Shown here: in pieces, positions 34,005-43,710 of the stretch | Layout of the letters: the number at the start of each line of letters is the position of its first letter | How positions within the stretch are numbered: position 1 is the first letter of the stretch | From: Rhizobium leguminosarum | Lineage (GTDB): Bacteria > Pseudomonadota > Alphaproteobacteria > Rhizobiales > Rhizobiaceae | DNA: 64,000 bases | Direction: 5' to 3' | NCBI RefSeq assembly: GCF_002953715.1 | Contig: NZ_CP025012.1 | Coordinates: 682,001-746,000 of the forward strand | Position numbers and translations under genes: made by a program | Notes under the pieces: generated by a model | Database searches by the model: none | Told to the model about the DNA's origin: nothing | What the model saw: only the letters and a program-made list of their open reading frames with translations

Positions 34005-36638
34005 ATGAGCCGCAATATGCTGGGAGGTGCCATCAACAAGATGGCCGCCACGTCTCTGACTCTGCGAGGTCTGTTGATCGGTGCCTTGGGGGCGGCGCTG
34101 GTGGCACTCTCCGCAGGAGCGGCATCGGCCCAAGTCGCTCTTTGGACCGGCGCGTCAAGCAGTGACTGGACGAACGGCAGCAACTGGTCGACCGGGACCG
34201 CTCCGGTGGCAGGTCAAACTGTCAACATCGGCGGAGCGGGTGCAACGCGGCCGGATACAGTCCTCGGGATAGGCGGGCCAAGCGTCGTTTCGATAGGCGC
34301 CATAAACGTGGGCCAAGTCGCCGGTGTGTCTGGCGCACTCACGATCCAGAACGGCAGCCGTTTGACCAGCACAAGCATCGCCCGGCTTGCGATCGTAGCC
34401 GGAAGCTCCGGGACCGTCACAGTCACCGGCTCAGGATCGCAATGGAACATACCCGCTGGAACTTTTTATGTCGGCTTTCAAGGCACAGGCACGCTCAACA
34501 TTGAAAATGGCGGGCAAGTCACCACGGGATCCAATACAATCTTGGGCGGCGGTGCCGCGTCGTCGGGCACGCTCAACATCGGCAGCGGCGGCACCTTGCA
34601 GACGCTATCCCTCCGGGGCGGCCCCGGCGCGAGCCAGGCCAATTTCGACGACGGCATTCTGCGCGCGTCGGCCGCCAACGCGACTTTCATCAACGGATTT
34701 TCCGGCACCGAACTCAACCTGCTCTCCGGCGGGCTGACGATCGACACCGCAGGCTTTGCCGTAGGAACCGACGCAACGTCTGGCTTTTCAGGCGTCGGTG
34801 GCCTGACCGTCACCGGTGGCGGTGTCTTCAGCCTCCTGGCTAGCAGCATCTATACCGGCGAGACGCAGATCGACTTCGGCAGCAGCCTCACGCTATCCGG
34901 CGCCGGCGCCATCGCCAATTCCAGCCGGGTTGTCGCGGATGGCATCTTCAACGTTTCGGCCGCCACGACGCCGACCATCCAGAGCCTGGCGGGCAGCGGT
35001 AGCGTGCTGCTCGGCGCCCAAACTCTGACGATCACCAATGCCAACGACACCTTCGGCGGCGTCATCGGCGGCACGGGCGGACTGACCGTCTCTGGTGGCA
35101 ATCAGGCGCTATCGGGCGTCAACACCTATACCGGCGCGACGGCTGTGAGCGGTGGCCGGCTTGCCGTCAATGGTTCGATCACCAGCCCGGTCACGACATC
35201 GGGCACCGGCATTCTCGGCGGCATCGGCACGATCTTCGGCGATGTGACCAATGCCGGCGTGGTGGCACCCGGCAATTCGATCGGCACGCTGACGATCGCA
35301 GGCAACTATACCGGCAGTGGCGGCGTCCTCGAGATCGAAACAATCCTCGGCGGCGATGCCTCTCCATCCGACCGTCTGGTGGTGACGGGCAATACAGCGG
35401 GCACGACTGATGTCACGGTCACCAATCTCGGTGGTGGCGGGGCGCAGACGGTCGAAGGCATCAAGATCATCGATGTCGGCGGCATATCCGCAGGCAACTT
35501 CTCGCTGCTCGGCGACTATGTGTTCGAGGGTGATCAGGCCGTGGTCGGCGGCGCATATGCCTATCGCCTCTACCAGGGCGGCGTCAGCACGCCTGCCGAT
35601 GGCGACTGGTATCTCCGATCGACCGAGCTCGATGCCGCAGGCGTCGCGATCGGACCGATCTATGCGCCCGGTGTGCCGGTCTACGAGGCCTATGCCGGCG
35701 TGCTGCAAAGCCTCAACCAGTTCGGCACGCTACGCCAGCGCACCGGGGGCTGGATGCTCGACGGTGATCGATCCGAAGACCAGGACGGCAACACCGCAGC
35801 CACCGGGATCCAGACCCGCATCGGCGGTGTCCGTTCGCACTTCGAGCCGGAAAGCTCGACCACCGGCACCGACTATGAGGTCAGCAGTTGGACGCTGCAG
35901 GCGGGTGTCGACGGAATGCTGCGCGAAAGCGAGGCCGGTGCTCTGATCGGCGGGATCAACTTTCATATGAACACCGCTTCGGCCGACATCTCCTCGCGCT
36001 TCGGCAAGGGCGACATCGACACAACGGGTTATGGCTTCGACGGCACCTTGACCTGGTACGGCAAGAGCGGCTTTTACATCGACACGCAGGCTGCCGTCAC
36101 CTGGTATGACAGCGATCTCAAATCGTCGACACTTCAAACTTCGCTTGCCGACGGCAATGACGGCCTCGGTTATGGGTTCAGCGTCGAAGCCGGACAGAAG
36201 ATCGCTCTGACTAGCCAGTGGTCGCTGACGCCGCAGGCGCAACTCGCCTATTCCTCGGTGCGCTTCGACAGCTTCACCGATGCCTTTGGCGCCGATGTAT
36301 CGCTCGATGATGGTGACAGCCTGACCGGTCGCCTCGGCATTTCGGCCGATTTTGACAGCGATTGGAAGGATGCCTCCGGAAAGACCAGCCACTCGACGGT
36401 CTACGGCATCGCCAATCTCTATTATGACTTCCTCGACGGCTCGGAAGTCGATGTCTCTGGGACCAGCGTCGTCAGCGAAAACCAAGCCCTCTGGGGCGGT
36501 CTTGGCCTGGGCGGTTCACTCAGTTGGGCCGATGAGCGTTATGCAGCCCACGGCGAAGCCTTTGCCAGCACCAGCCTCAAGGACTTCGGCGACAGCAACA
36601 CCATCGGCGCAAAGATCGGATTCAGCGTGAAATGGTAG
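34005..36638 (+). CDS. Autotransporter (type Va secreted) outer membrane protein
   Basis: 877 residues. A long signal peptide (about 1-42, ending GAASA) precedes a passenger of beta-helix type with Gly/Ser/Thr-rich strands (GSGSQWNIPAGTFYVG, TLNIENGG, GGTGGLTVSGGNQALSGVNTYTGATAVSGGRLAVNGS, the passenger-associated transport repeat). From about residue 615 an autotransporter beta-barrel begins (SWTLQAGVDGMLRESEAGALIGG), ending with the terminal IGAKIGFSVKW (aromatic last residue). It should display or release the passenger at the cell surface, perhaps for adhesion. Confidence 0.92.
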   Translation: MSRNMLGGAINKMAATSLTLRGLLIGALGAALVALSAGAASAQVALWTGASSSDWTNGSNWSTGTAPVAGQTVNIGGAGATRPDTVLGIGGPSVVSIGAINVGQVAGVSGALTIQNGSRLTSTSIARLAIVAGSSGTVTVTGSGSQWNIPAGTFYVGFQGTGTLNIENGGQVTTGSNTILGGGAASSGTLNIGSGGTLQTLSLRGGPGASQANFDDGILRASAANATFINGFSGTELNLLSGGLTIDTAGFAVGTDATSGFSGVGGLTVTGGGVFSLLASSIYTGETQIDFGSSLTLSGAGAIANSSRVVADGIFNVSAATTPTIQSLAGSGSVLLGAQTLTITNANDTFGGVIGGTGGLTVSGGNQALSGVNTYTGATAVSGGRLAVNGSITSPVTTSGTGILGGIGTIFGDVTNAGVVAPGNSIGTLTIAGNYTGSGGVLEIETILGGDASPSDRLVVTGNTAGTTDVTVTNLGGGGAQTVEGIKIIDVGGISAGNFSLLGDYVFEGDQAVVGGAYAYRLYQGGVSTPADGDWYLRSTELDAAGVAIGPIYAPGVPVYEAYAGVLQSLNQFGTLRQRTGGWMLDGDRSEDQDGNTAATGIQTRIGGVRSHFEPESSTTGTDYEVSSWTLQAGVDGMLRESEAGALIGGINFHMNTASADISSRFGKGDIDTTGYGFDGTLTWYGKSGFYIDTQAAVTWYDSDLKSSTLQTSLADGNDGLGYGFSVEAGQKIALTSQWSLTPQAQLAYSSVRFDSFTDAFGADVSLDDGDSLTGRLGISADFDSDWKDASGKTSHSTVYGIANLYYDFLDGSEVDVSGTSVVSENQALWGGLGLGGSLSWADERYAAHGEAFASTSLKDFGDSNTIGAKIGFSVKW

Positions 36639-36641
36639 CGA

Positions 36642-37328
36642 TCAGCCCTCGACCGGAAAAAGCCTCAGGAACTGCCGGTCGCCTTCCGGGGAAAACAGGA
36701 TCGAGCGGCTCTCGGCCGTGCGCCGCGCCCAGCCTTTGTCGAGGAAGCTTGAAAGCAGGGCCTTGCCGAGGCTGCCGGCGAGGTGGGCGCGTCTTTCGCT
36801 CCAATCGAGGCAGGAGCGGCAGAGCGGGCGGCGCGACGATCTGAGGTCGCCGACATCGATGCCGATGCGTTTGAGATCGCCTTCGCCCTTTTCCGTCAGC
36901 GCCAGGCCGTCGCCGACTGCGTCGATCGAGCCGGAGGCAATCAGGCTGTCGAGCATGCGCACGCCGTAATCGCCGGCAAGGTGATCGTAGCAAATGCGCG
37001 CCTTGCGCAGCGCCGGCTCCTTCGGTCCCGGCTGGTGGCGCAGATGGCCGCGTCCGGCGGCAAAGCCCATCATGCTTTCGATCAGCCGGGCGACGGCCTC
37101 GTCAGCCAGCGTGAAATAACGGTGGCGGCCCTGCTTGCGCTGGGCAAGCAGCCCGCCGGCCTCAAGCTTGGCAAGATGCGTGCTCGCCGTCTGCACGGTG
37201 ATGCCGCCGACGCCGGCAAGCTCGGTCGCCGTCAGCGCCCGGCCGCCGGTCAGTGCCGCCAGCATGTTGGCGCGGGCGGGATCGCCGATCAGCGCGCCGA
37301 TCTGCGCAATGTCTGGACCTTCCTTCAT
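36642..37328 (-). CDS. ArsR family HTH transcriptional regulator
   Basis: 228 residues. The N-terminal 80 residues are a winged helix of the ArsR/SmtB kind (IGDPARANMLAALTGGRALTATELAGVGGITVQTASTHLAKLEAGGLLAQRKQGRHRYFTLA). A longer C-terminal domain has CRSCLDWSERRAHLAGSLG and similar stretches with a Cys pair, possibly ligand or metal sensing. It is divergent from the NIPSNAP/monooxygenase-like pair at 37401-38077, with a 72-bp gap, and probably regulates it. Confidence 0.88.
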   Translation of the reverse strand: MKEGPDIAQIGALIGDPARANMLAALTGGRALTATELAGVGGITVQTASTHLAKLEAGGLLAQRKQGRHRYFTLADEAVARLIESMMGFAAGRGHLRHQPGPKEPALRKARICYDHLAGDYGVRMLDSLIASGSIDAVGDGLALTEKGEGDLKRIGIDVGDLRSSRRPLCRSCLDWSERRAHLAGSLGKALLSSFLDKGWARRTAESRSILFSPEGDRQFLRLFPVEG

Positions 37329-37400
37329 ACTTCGATCGTAACCGAAGCATCGCCGTCAGGCAATGTGCGAAAACGGGTGAGCAGCCAAAGGAGAAACTAT

Positions 37401-37730
37401 ATGATCACCTGCTTCATCCGCTATCAGATCGACCCCTTCAAGAAGGAGGCGTTTGCCGAATATGCCCGCAACTGGGGCCAGGCGATTCCGAAGAATGGCG
37501 CCGACCTGATCGGCTATTACGGTCCGCATGAGGGCTCGGCAACGACGGCCTACGGCGTCTACAATATCGAAAGCCTTGCCGCCTACGAAGCCTATCGCGC
37601 ACGGCTGGCTTCCGACCCGCTCGGCCGCGAGAATTACGAATTTGCCAGACGCGAAGGCTTCATCCTGAAGGAGGATCGCATCTTCCTCAAAAATGTCTCC
37701 GCTCCTCACGCCAAGCTGGTGCTGTCATGA
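37401..37730 (+). CDS. NIPSNAP family protein
   Basis: 109 residues. AAAGGAG is ideally placed before the ATG at 37401. The ferredoxin-like dimeric alpha/beta-barrel pattern CFIRYQIDPFKKEAFAEYARNWGQAIPKNGADLIGYYGPHEGSATTAYGVYNIESLAAYEAYRARL is typical of NIPSNAP proteins. Function unknown; some are linked to small-molecule processing. It is coupled to the following gene by a 4-bp overlap and is probably under the ArsR gene's control. Confidence 0.85.
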   Translation: MITCFIRYQIDPFKKEAFAEYARNWGQAIPKNGADLIGYYGPHEGSATTAYGVYNIESLAAYEAYRARLASDPLGRENYEFARREGFILKEDRIFLKNVSAPHAKLVLS

Positions 37731-38077
37731 TCGCCGTCATCTTCGAAGTCGTGCCCTATATGGGCGAACGCCACAAATATCTGGATCTCGCCGGCGAGCT
37801 GCGCGCCGAGCTCGAAAAGATCGACGGCTTCATTTCGATCGAGCGTTTCGAGAGCCTGACGACCCGCGGCAAGCTGCTGTCGCTCTCGTTTTTCCGCGAC
37901 GAGGCGGCGGTCAAGGAATGGCGTAATCTCGAGGCGCACCGGGCAGCCCAGCAGGCCGGACGCGGCGGCATCTTCGCCGATTATCGCCTGCGGATTGCCA
38001 GTGTCGTTCGCGATTACGGCATGTTCGAACGCGACGAGGCGCCGGCCGACAGCCGCAGCGTCCACGATGCGGCGTGA
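37727..38077 (+). CDS. Antibiotic biosynthesis monooxygenase (ABM)-like protein
   Basis: 116 residues, overlapping the NIPSNAP gene by 4 bp (ATGA). The pattern VIFEVVPYMGERHKYLDLAGELRAELEKIDGFISIERFESLTTRGKLLSLSFFRDEAAVKEWRN is the ABM domain (ferredoxin-like, acts without cofactor on quinone- or phenol-like substrates, or degrades haem). Two small barrel proteins together with an ArsR regulator suggest a stress or detoxification role. The substrate is not determinable. Confidence 0.85.
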   Translation: MIAVIFEVVPYMGERHKYLDLAGELRAELEKIDGFISIERFESLTTRGKLLSLSFFRDEAAVKEWRNLEAHRAAQQAGRGGIFADYRLRIASVVRDYGMFERDEAPADSRSVHDAA

Positions 38078-38299
38078 CGCATGGCGTCCAATCCACGCTG
38101 TCCACGGGCGCCCTGAAAGCTGCTTGTTGATCTTGAAAATATGGAGAAGAACCTAACACCCTTCGTTGGCATTCTCGCGGTCACGCAACTGGCGCAACCG
38201 GTTTGAACTATGGGCGTGACAACGAATTTATTTCATCTATCAAATTGAAGGAAATGCTATCTACGGTCTAAATCTCAAACTGGACGGGAAATCCAAATC

Positions 38300-38650
38300 G
38301 TGTGGGCTTCAAGGATAATCAAATTTACTTGGGCCGCCATATTTTCTTTTATTTTCATTGTCTTAGCGCTCCTGATAATTTCGACGATTATCATGTTCAT
38401 CCAGAATCCTGATCGCATTGGAGTTACATTCCCAGAACGGGCAATCTCGGATGCTGCGCGCTTGACCCACCGCAGTCAAAACGAAATCGATGGAGAATGC
38501 AGCATAAAGGGCAGCTATTTTGAGAAGAGCGTTAGCTGCGAGATGACAAGAACTCAGGATGGTAAAATAACAGACACTATATTGTTGGAATATACGCTGA
38601 TGTTTGACTCGATAACGAGTATTGCCGATACCCGGGAAAATCTTGAATAG
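38300..38650 (+). CDS. Single-pass membrane hypothetical protein
   Basis: 116 residues from the GTG at 38300; no strong ribosome site is seen. One hydrophobic segment is near the N-terminus (FTWAAIFSFIFIVLALLIISTIIMFI), followed by a soluble domain with two cysteines (GECSIKGSYFEKSVSCEM). DNA is more AT-rich than its neighbours. The gap to ccrM is about 180 bp. I recognise no family, and its reality as a gene is moderately supported. Confidence 0.5.
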   Translation: MWASRIIKFTWAAIFSFIFIVLALLIISTIIMFIQNPDRIGVTFPERAISDAARLTHRSQNEIDGECSIKGSYFEKSVSCEMTRTQDGKITDTILLEYTLMFDSITSIADTRENLE

Positions 38651-38817
38651 AAAGATGGCTGACGCCGTCGAACCTCAATTCAGCCGCGACGGGCTCAGGC
38701 CATCTCACCCCGGTTGCCCGACTGCCAGCCGAATAAATTCCCGAAATCGGCCACCGCTTCAGGCTTTGGTAACTAAGTTGCGTAACCATAACGGACAGTT
38801 AAGCGTAGAGCGTATGA

Positions 38818-39972
<1,155 letters not shown>

Positions 39973-40039
39973 GCAGCGCCTCTAACGGATCGAAACGACC
40001 TTCTTCCGATTTCCCTCCAGTTGCGGAAGAAGACCAAAG

Positions 40040-40073
40040 CGCCCGGGGTCAAACCCCGGGCGTCCTCTTTTTG
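40040..40073 (+). terminator. Rho-independent terminator of ccrM
   Basis: A perfect 9-bp stem CGCCCGGGG-tcaaa-CCCCGGGCG followed by TCCTCTTTTTG, 68 bp after the ccrM stop. It lies before the convergent NTF2-like gene. Confidence 0.85.
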
Positions 40074-40129
40074 TTTTTGCGCAATTCCGGACGCAAAACC
40101 GCTCTACACTTTTGCTGGAATTGCTCCAG

Positions 40130-40495
40130 TCAGAAGTCCTGATAATCGGTGACGTCGACCCGCGTGACGCGCCCTTCCGCATTGAAGGTGATCGTCTCCT
40201 CACCCTCGCGGATCAGCGGCTTGCCTGATTTGCTGTGGGTGGCGCGCACCGACCAGACCGATCGGCCGGAGAGCGGCGTCAACGTTTCCACCAGCGAATT
40301 TTCCGCCGTCTGATCGGGATAGTCGTCGAAATAACGCCGGAAGGCAGCCATGATCTCGGCGCGGCCGGTGAGATCGCCGACGCCGTTCGAGACATAGGTC
40401 GCGTCCTCGGCGAAATAGGCCTCGATGACGGGAAAATCGAGGGCGTTGATGGCGGCGTGAAAGCGTTCGATCTCTTCTGCGGGGTCGAATGCCAT
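40130..40495 (-). CDS. NTF2-like (SnoaL) protein
   Basis: 121 residues. DPAEEIERFHAAINALDFPVIEAYFAEDATYVSNGVGDLTGRAEIMAAFRRYFDDYPD at the N-terminus and a C-terminal GEETITFNAEGRVTRVDVTDYQDF are those of SnoaL-like polyketide-cyclase-type folds. No enzyme activity can be inferred. It follows the HAD phosphatase gene by 5 bp on the same strand and is likely in one operon with it and mutY. Confidence 0.85.
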   Translation of the reverse strand: MAFDPAEEIERFHAAINALDFPVIEAYFAEDATYVSNGVGDLTGRAEIMAAFRRYFDDYPDQTAENSLVETLTPLSGRSVWSVRATHSKSGKPLIREGEETITFNAEGRVTRVDVTDYQDF

Positions 40496-40500
40496 GGATC

Positions 40501-41115
40501 TCAGACCTTCAATCCGTAAGCGGCGAGATCGCTGCGCAGCTTCTCAGGCCCCGAAAACAGCACCGCATTCCAGCCATAGGCCTTGGCGCCTTCGACATTG
40601 ACCGGCGCGTCGTCGATGAAGATCGTCGCAGCGGGATCGAGGCCGAAACTTTTCGTATGCGTCTCGTAGATCGCGACATCGGGCTTGATCAGGCCGACAT
40701 CGCCGGAAACGGTGACGCCGCGTGGTCGGTTGAGGAAGGGGAAGCGCGCCTGCGCCTCGCGGAAGGTGTCGGAGGCGAAGTTGGTGAGCATCGTCACATC
40801 ACGCCCCTCGGCAATCAGCCCCTCCATGATCGCGACGCTGTCGTCATAGGCGTGCGGCACCATCTCGTGCCAATATTTGCGGAAGGCGCGGATCTGTTCT
40901 TCACGCGCCGGGTGCTGTTCGATCAGCAGCGCTTCGGCTTCCGCCCATGTCCGGCCGCGGTCCTGCTCGATGTTCCAGTCATGGGTGCAGACATTGGCGA
41001 AGAACCAGTTGCGCTCCGTTTCATCAGGGATGAGGCGGCTGAAGGGAAGATGCGGATCGTAATGAATAAGGACTTTGCCAATGTCGAAAACGATATGTCT
41101 TATGTCGGTGGTCAT
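40501..41115 (-). CDS. HAD family phosphatase
   Basis: 204 residues. I chose the ATG at 41115, six bases after AAGGG; the ATG at 41121 abuts that site and would add two residues. Motif I is the unusual HIVFDIGKVLIHYDP (DxG rather than DxD, with the second acidic residue replaced by glycine), motif II is MLTNFAS, motif III is the lysine in GLIKPDVAIYE, and motif IV is IFIDDAPVNVEGAKAYGW. It resembles the YihX-type sugar-phosphate phosphatases, where the D-x-G form also occurs. The frame overlaps the end of mutY. Confidence 0.85.
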   Translation of the reverse strand: MTTDIRHIVFDIGKVLIHYDPHLPFSRLIPDETERNWFFANVCTHDWNIEQDRGRTWAEAEALLIEQHPAREEQIRAFRKYWHEMVPHAYDDSVAIMEGLIAEGRDVTMLTNFASDTFREAQARFPFLNRPRGVTVSGDVGLIKPDVAIYETHTKSFGLDPAATIFIDDAPVNVEGAKAYGWNAVLFSGPEKLRSDLAAYGLKV

Positions 41116-41117
41116 GG

Positions 41118-42221
41118 TCATCCCTTGGATGTTTTAAACGCGAGAGGAATAGCCGCTGCGATCGCTTTTTTCATGATGGTCGGCAAGGCCTGGGCTTCAA
41201 GATTTGTAACCGGCTCCCACCATCCGTCATTCGTGCCGTCATCCATGGCGACCTTGGCAGCGATTGCCGTACGCCAGATCGAAAGCCTGAGCTCGAAATG
41301 GGTGAAGACGTGGATGACGGTGCCAGAGGCCTGCCATGCCGCATGGAAGGGGGCGGCGCTCGCCGAGGTCTCGCCGTCGATGCGCGCCGTCCACGCCGTC
41401 GTCGGCACCTCGGTCATGCCGCCGAGCAGGCCGCTGTCGACGCGCCGCCGCAGCAGGATCTCGCCATCACCGGTTACCGCGATGAAGGCCGCGCCATATC
41501 TGACCGGCTTCTCCTTCTTTGCCGCCTTGACCGGAAAGAGCTCGGGATCGGAAAATTTGAGCGCCTCGCAGGCACCCCGGAACGGACAGAGCGAACAGGC
41601 CGGCCGCTTCGGTGTGCAGATCGTCGCCCCGAGATCCATCATCGCCTGGGCGAAATCGCCGGGCCGATCGGCAGGCGTCAACAGCGCCACCTTCTGCTTC
41701 ATCGCGGGCTTGGCGGCTGGAAGCGGCGTGGCGATCGCATAAAGCCTGGAGATCACCCGCTCGACATTGCCGTCCATGACAGCCGCCTGCCGGTTGAAGG
41801 CGATGGCTGCGACGGCGGCGGCCGTATAATCGCCGATGCCGGGGAGCGACTTGAGACCCTCTTCGGTGTCGGGAAAGACGCCGCCATGCTCGTTCGCCAC
41901 CGCTTCGGCGCATTTCTTCAGGTTGCGGGCCCGCGCGTAGTAGCCAAGCCCTGCCCAGGCGGCCATCACCGCGTCGTTTTCAGCTGCGGCAAGATCGGTC
42001 ACCTCGGGCCAGCGCTTGAGAAACCGTTCGAAATAGGGTTTGACCGCCTGCACCGTCGTCTGCTGCAGCATCACCTCGGACAACCAGACGCGATAGGGAT
42101 CGGCCTTGACGCCGCGGGCCGCCATGCCGGGCGCCACACGCCAGGGCAGGTCGCGGTGGTGGCGATCGTACCAGTCGAGCAGGGGCTTTGCTGAGGGCGT
42201 GTCGAGTGTGGTGATCGTCAT
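41118..42221 (-). CDS. mutY: Adenine DNA glycosylase MutY
   Basis: 367 residues from the ATG at 42221. The HhH region LPGIGDYTAAAVAAIAF with catalytic Asp in VMDGNVERVISR and the catalytic-helix Glu in SEVMLQQTT define the family. The [4Fe-4S] cluster cysteines fit C-x6-C-x2-C-x5-C (CTPKRPACSLCPFRGAC). The C-terminal NUDIX-like domain recognises 8-oxoG. It removes adenine mispaired with 8-oxoG. It is divergent from the DUF721 gene at 42330. Confidence 0.96.
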   Translation of the reverse strand: MTITTLDTPSAKPLLDWYDRHHRDLPWRVAPGMAARGVKADPYRVWLSEVMLQQTTVQAVKPYFERFLKRWPEVTDLAAAENDAVMAAWAGLGYYARARNLKKCAEAVANEHGGVFPDTEEGLKSLPGIGDYTAAAVAAIAFNRQAAVMDGNVERVISRLYAIATPLPAAKPAMKQKVALLTPADRPGDFAQAMMDLGATICTPKRPACSLCPFRGACEALKFSDPELFPVKAAKKEKPVRYGAAFIAVTGDGEILLRRRVDSGLLGGMTEVPTTAWTARIDGETSASAAPFHAAWQASGTVIHVFTHFELRLSIWRTAIAAKVAMDDGTNDGWWEPVTNLEAQALPTIMKKAIAAAIPLAFKTSKG

Positions 42222-42329
42222 GATTTGCCGCGATAGGGGGAAGTGCCTATACTTGGCGAAGCAATGCCGCGCGATCAAGTCGCCAATACGAATTGGCATG
42301 CGAATTGGCGGCGTCGCTGAAGGGTTTCG

Positions 42330-42827
42330 ATGAGTTATCCACGCAAAGGTGCAAAGCAGATCTCCGAGCTGGCGAACGGGCTGATCGATCCGGTTCTTGC
42401 CCGGCGCGCCGGCATCAGCACGGCTCTGCTCGGCTCGTGGAGCGAAATCGCCGGCGAGGATTTCGCCGATTGCACCCGACCGGAGAAGATCGCCTGGGCC
42501 CGCGGCGGCAATGAGGTCGGCGGCTTCCGCCCCGGCGTGCTGACCATTGCCTGCGAAGGCGCGCGTGCACTCTTCCTCACCCATGCCCAGGGCGAACTCA
42601 TCCAGCGCATCAACAGCTTCTTCGGCTTTGCCGCCGTCCACCAGATCCGCATCGTCCAGAAGCCGGTCTCACAACCCATCCGCCGCTCCCGCACCCCGCC
42701 GCCGCTGAAAGGCGAAGCCGCCCGCAAGCTCGAAGGCATGATGGAGGGCATCGAGAACGACAAGCTGCGCCAGGCAATCCAGCGCTTGGGCACCGCGGTG
42801 ATGGGCAAGCGGGGGAATCAACGCTGA
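42330..42827 (+). CDS. DUF721 / DciA-like protein
   Basis: 165 residues. The DUF721 core (ISELANGLIDPVLARRAGISTALLGSWSEIAGEDFADCTRPEKIAW and GVLTIACEGARALFLTHAQGELIQRINSFFGFAAVHQIRIVQKP) is that of DciA, the replicative-helicase loader in many bacteria that lack DnaC. The C-terminal tail is basic and disordered-looking, with RRSRTPPPLKGEA. Divergent from mutY. The gene order mutY, DUF721, dsbA-like, smc is one I recall from rhizobia; here two small genes are inserted before dsbA. Confidence 0.85.
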   Translation: MSYPRKGAKQISELANGLIDPVLARRAGISTALLGSWSEIAGEDFADCTRPEKIAWARGGNEVGGFRPGVLTIACEGARALFLTHAQGELIQRINSFFGFAAVHQIRIVQKPVSQPIRRSRTPPPLKGEAARKLEGMMEGIENDKLRQAIQRLGTAVMGKRGNQR

Positions 42828-42854
42828 TCAGCAAAACGCCCTATCTCCGCATGC

Positions 42855-43220
42855 TCAGTTTTTTGATCCCGCTTCGATAAGCTCGCGCGTAACAGCGAAT
42901 TCCATCCTGCCCGAGATCGAGCTATAAGGCTCGCACTGCGTGATCGCATCAGCGATCAACGGGGCTGCCGTTTTTTCCCATTCGGATGGTGGTGTGCGGA
43001 AGTTGACGGATAAAAAGTCGGCAGATCCGTCTTTGATGACCGCCACAATCAGGAAGTTATAAGCACTCGGCGCGTCCGCGGGCAGCTTTAGACATCTAAG
43101 CATCTGATTGAAAACAATATTGCCGCCGTCTTCAGAGGCGTGCGCGCTCGTGACGTTCATGGCCAATGCGACCGAGGCAATAAGCACATAATAGAGAAAA
43201 GCCTTCGTCAAAGAATGCAT
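42855..43220 (-). CDS. Small exported protein with TolA/TonB-C-like tail
   Basis: 121 residues with a signal peptide cut near SAHAS. The mature part (RCLKLPADAPSAYNFLIVAVIKDGSADFLSVNFRTPPSEWEKTAAPLIADAITQCEPYSSISGRM) has the A..A..QCEPY and beta-strand layout seen in TolA- and TonB-like C-terminal domains. It could be a stand-alone periplasmic version. Lower GC than neighbours. It sits between DUF721 and an orphan antitoxin and may belong to inserted DNA. Confidence 0.6.
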   Translation of the reverse strand: MHSLTKAFLYYVLIASVALAMNVTSAHASEDGGNIVFNQMLRCLKLPADAPSAYNFLIVAVIKDGSADFLSVNFRTPPSEWEKTAAPLIADAITQCEPYSSISGRMEFAVTRELIEAGSKN

Positions 43221-43240
43221 TAAAATATACCTCTGAATAG

Positions 43241-43268
43241 CCGTCTGCTATACTTCTATAGCAGACGG
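43241..43268. promoter_or_regulatory. Perfect 12-bp inverted repeat, likely antitoxin operator
   Basis: CCGTCTGCTATA-cttc-TATAGCAGACGG lies 10 bp before the antitoxin ATG, over the expected promoter (its TATA parts could be the -10 element). Such a site is what a dimer of ribbon-helix-helix proteins binds for self-repression. Confidence 0.8.
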
Positions 43269-43278
43269 GAGAAAAGTC

Positions 43279-43503
43279 ATGCTGGTCTTGCAATTGCCCC
43301 CTGATATCGAAGCGCGGCTGATTGAGCTTTCCAAGCGTACGGGCCGCAGCAAGAGCTTCTATGTTCGTCAAGCCATCCTCGCGCATCTCGACGATCTGGA
43401 AGATGTCTATCTTGCCGAAAGGCGCCTCGAAGAACTTCGCCGCGACGAGGGCGATACCGTGCCGCTGGCCGAGCTGACGGCGCGTTACGGGTTGGACGAC
43501 TGA
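43279..43503 (+). CDS. RelB/ribbon-helix-helix antitoxin without visible toxin
   Basis: 74 residues, GGGAG upstream of the ATG. The N-terminus (LVLQLPPDIEARLIELSKRTGRSKSFYVRQAILAHLDDLEDVYLAERRLEELRRDEG) is a RHH DNA-binding antitoxin of the RelB/DUF6290 type, with the toxin-binding tail TVPLAELTARYGLDD. In normal pairs a RelE/ParE toxin follows at once; no open frame of toxin type follows in 43504-43710, so the gene looks orphan. A perfect palindrome upstream suggests self-repression. Confidence 0.85.
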   Translation: MLVLQLPPDIEARLIELSKRTGRSKSFYVRQAILAHLDDLEDVYLAERRLEELRRDEGDTVPLAELTARYGLDD

Positions 43504-43710
43504 GTTTCATCGACCAGCCGATACGGGCTGGCAGCCCCCGCGATACCTACCGGCAGAATTCGCAGACGGACCAATCTCGCAATTTTTGGTCTAGTCGTCT
43601 TCCCGCGGTCACAATTCTTTGAAGGAAGTTGGCGAACCGTGCCTTGTGAGTGGCCGCAAGCCGTTATATCGCACAGTCACGCCGTCAATCTCATTAGTTA
43701 TGGGGAATCC

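Noticed and set aside
40501..41115. Non-functional HAD because motif I has DxG instead of DxD
   Set aside because: The DxG form also occurs in active YihX-like phosphatases as I recall, and other motifs are intact, so I kept it as a normal gene.
43504..43710. A RelE/ParE toxin gene after the antitoxin
   Set aside because: No frame in this short stretch is open for more than a few tens of codons or has toxin motifs.
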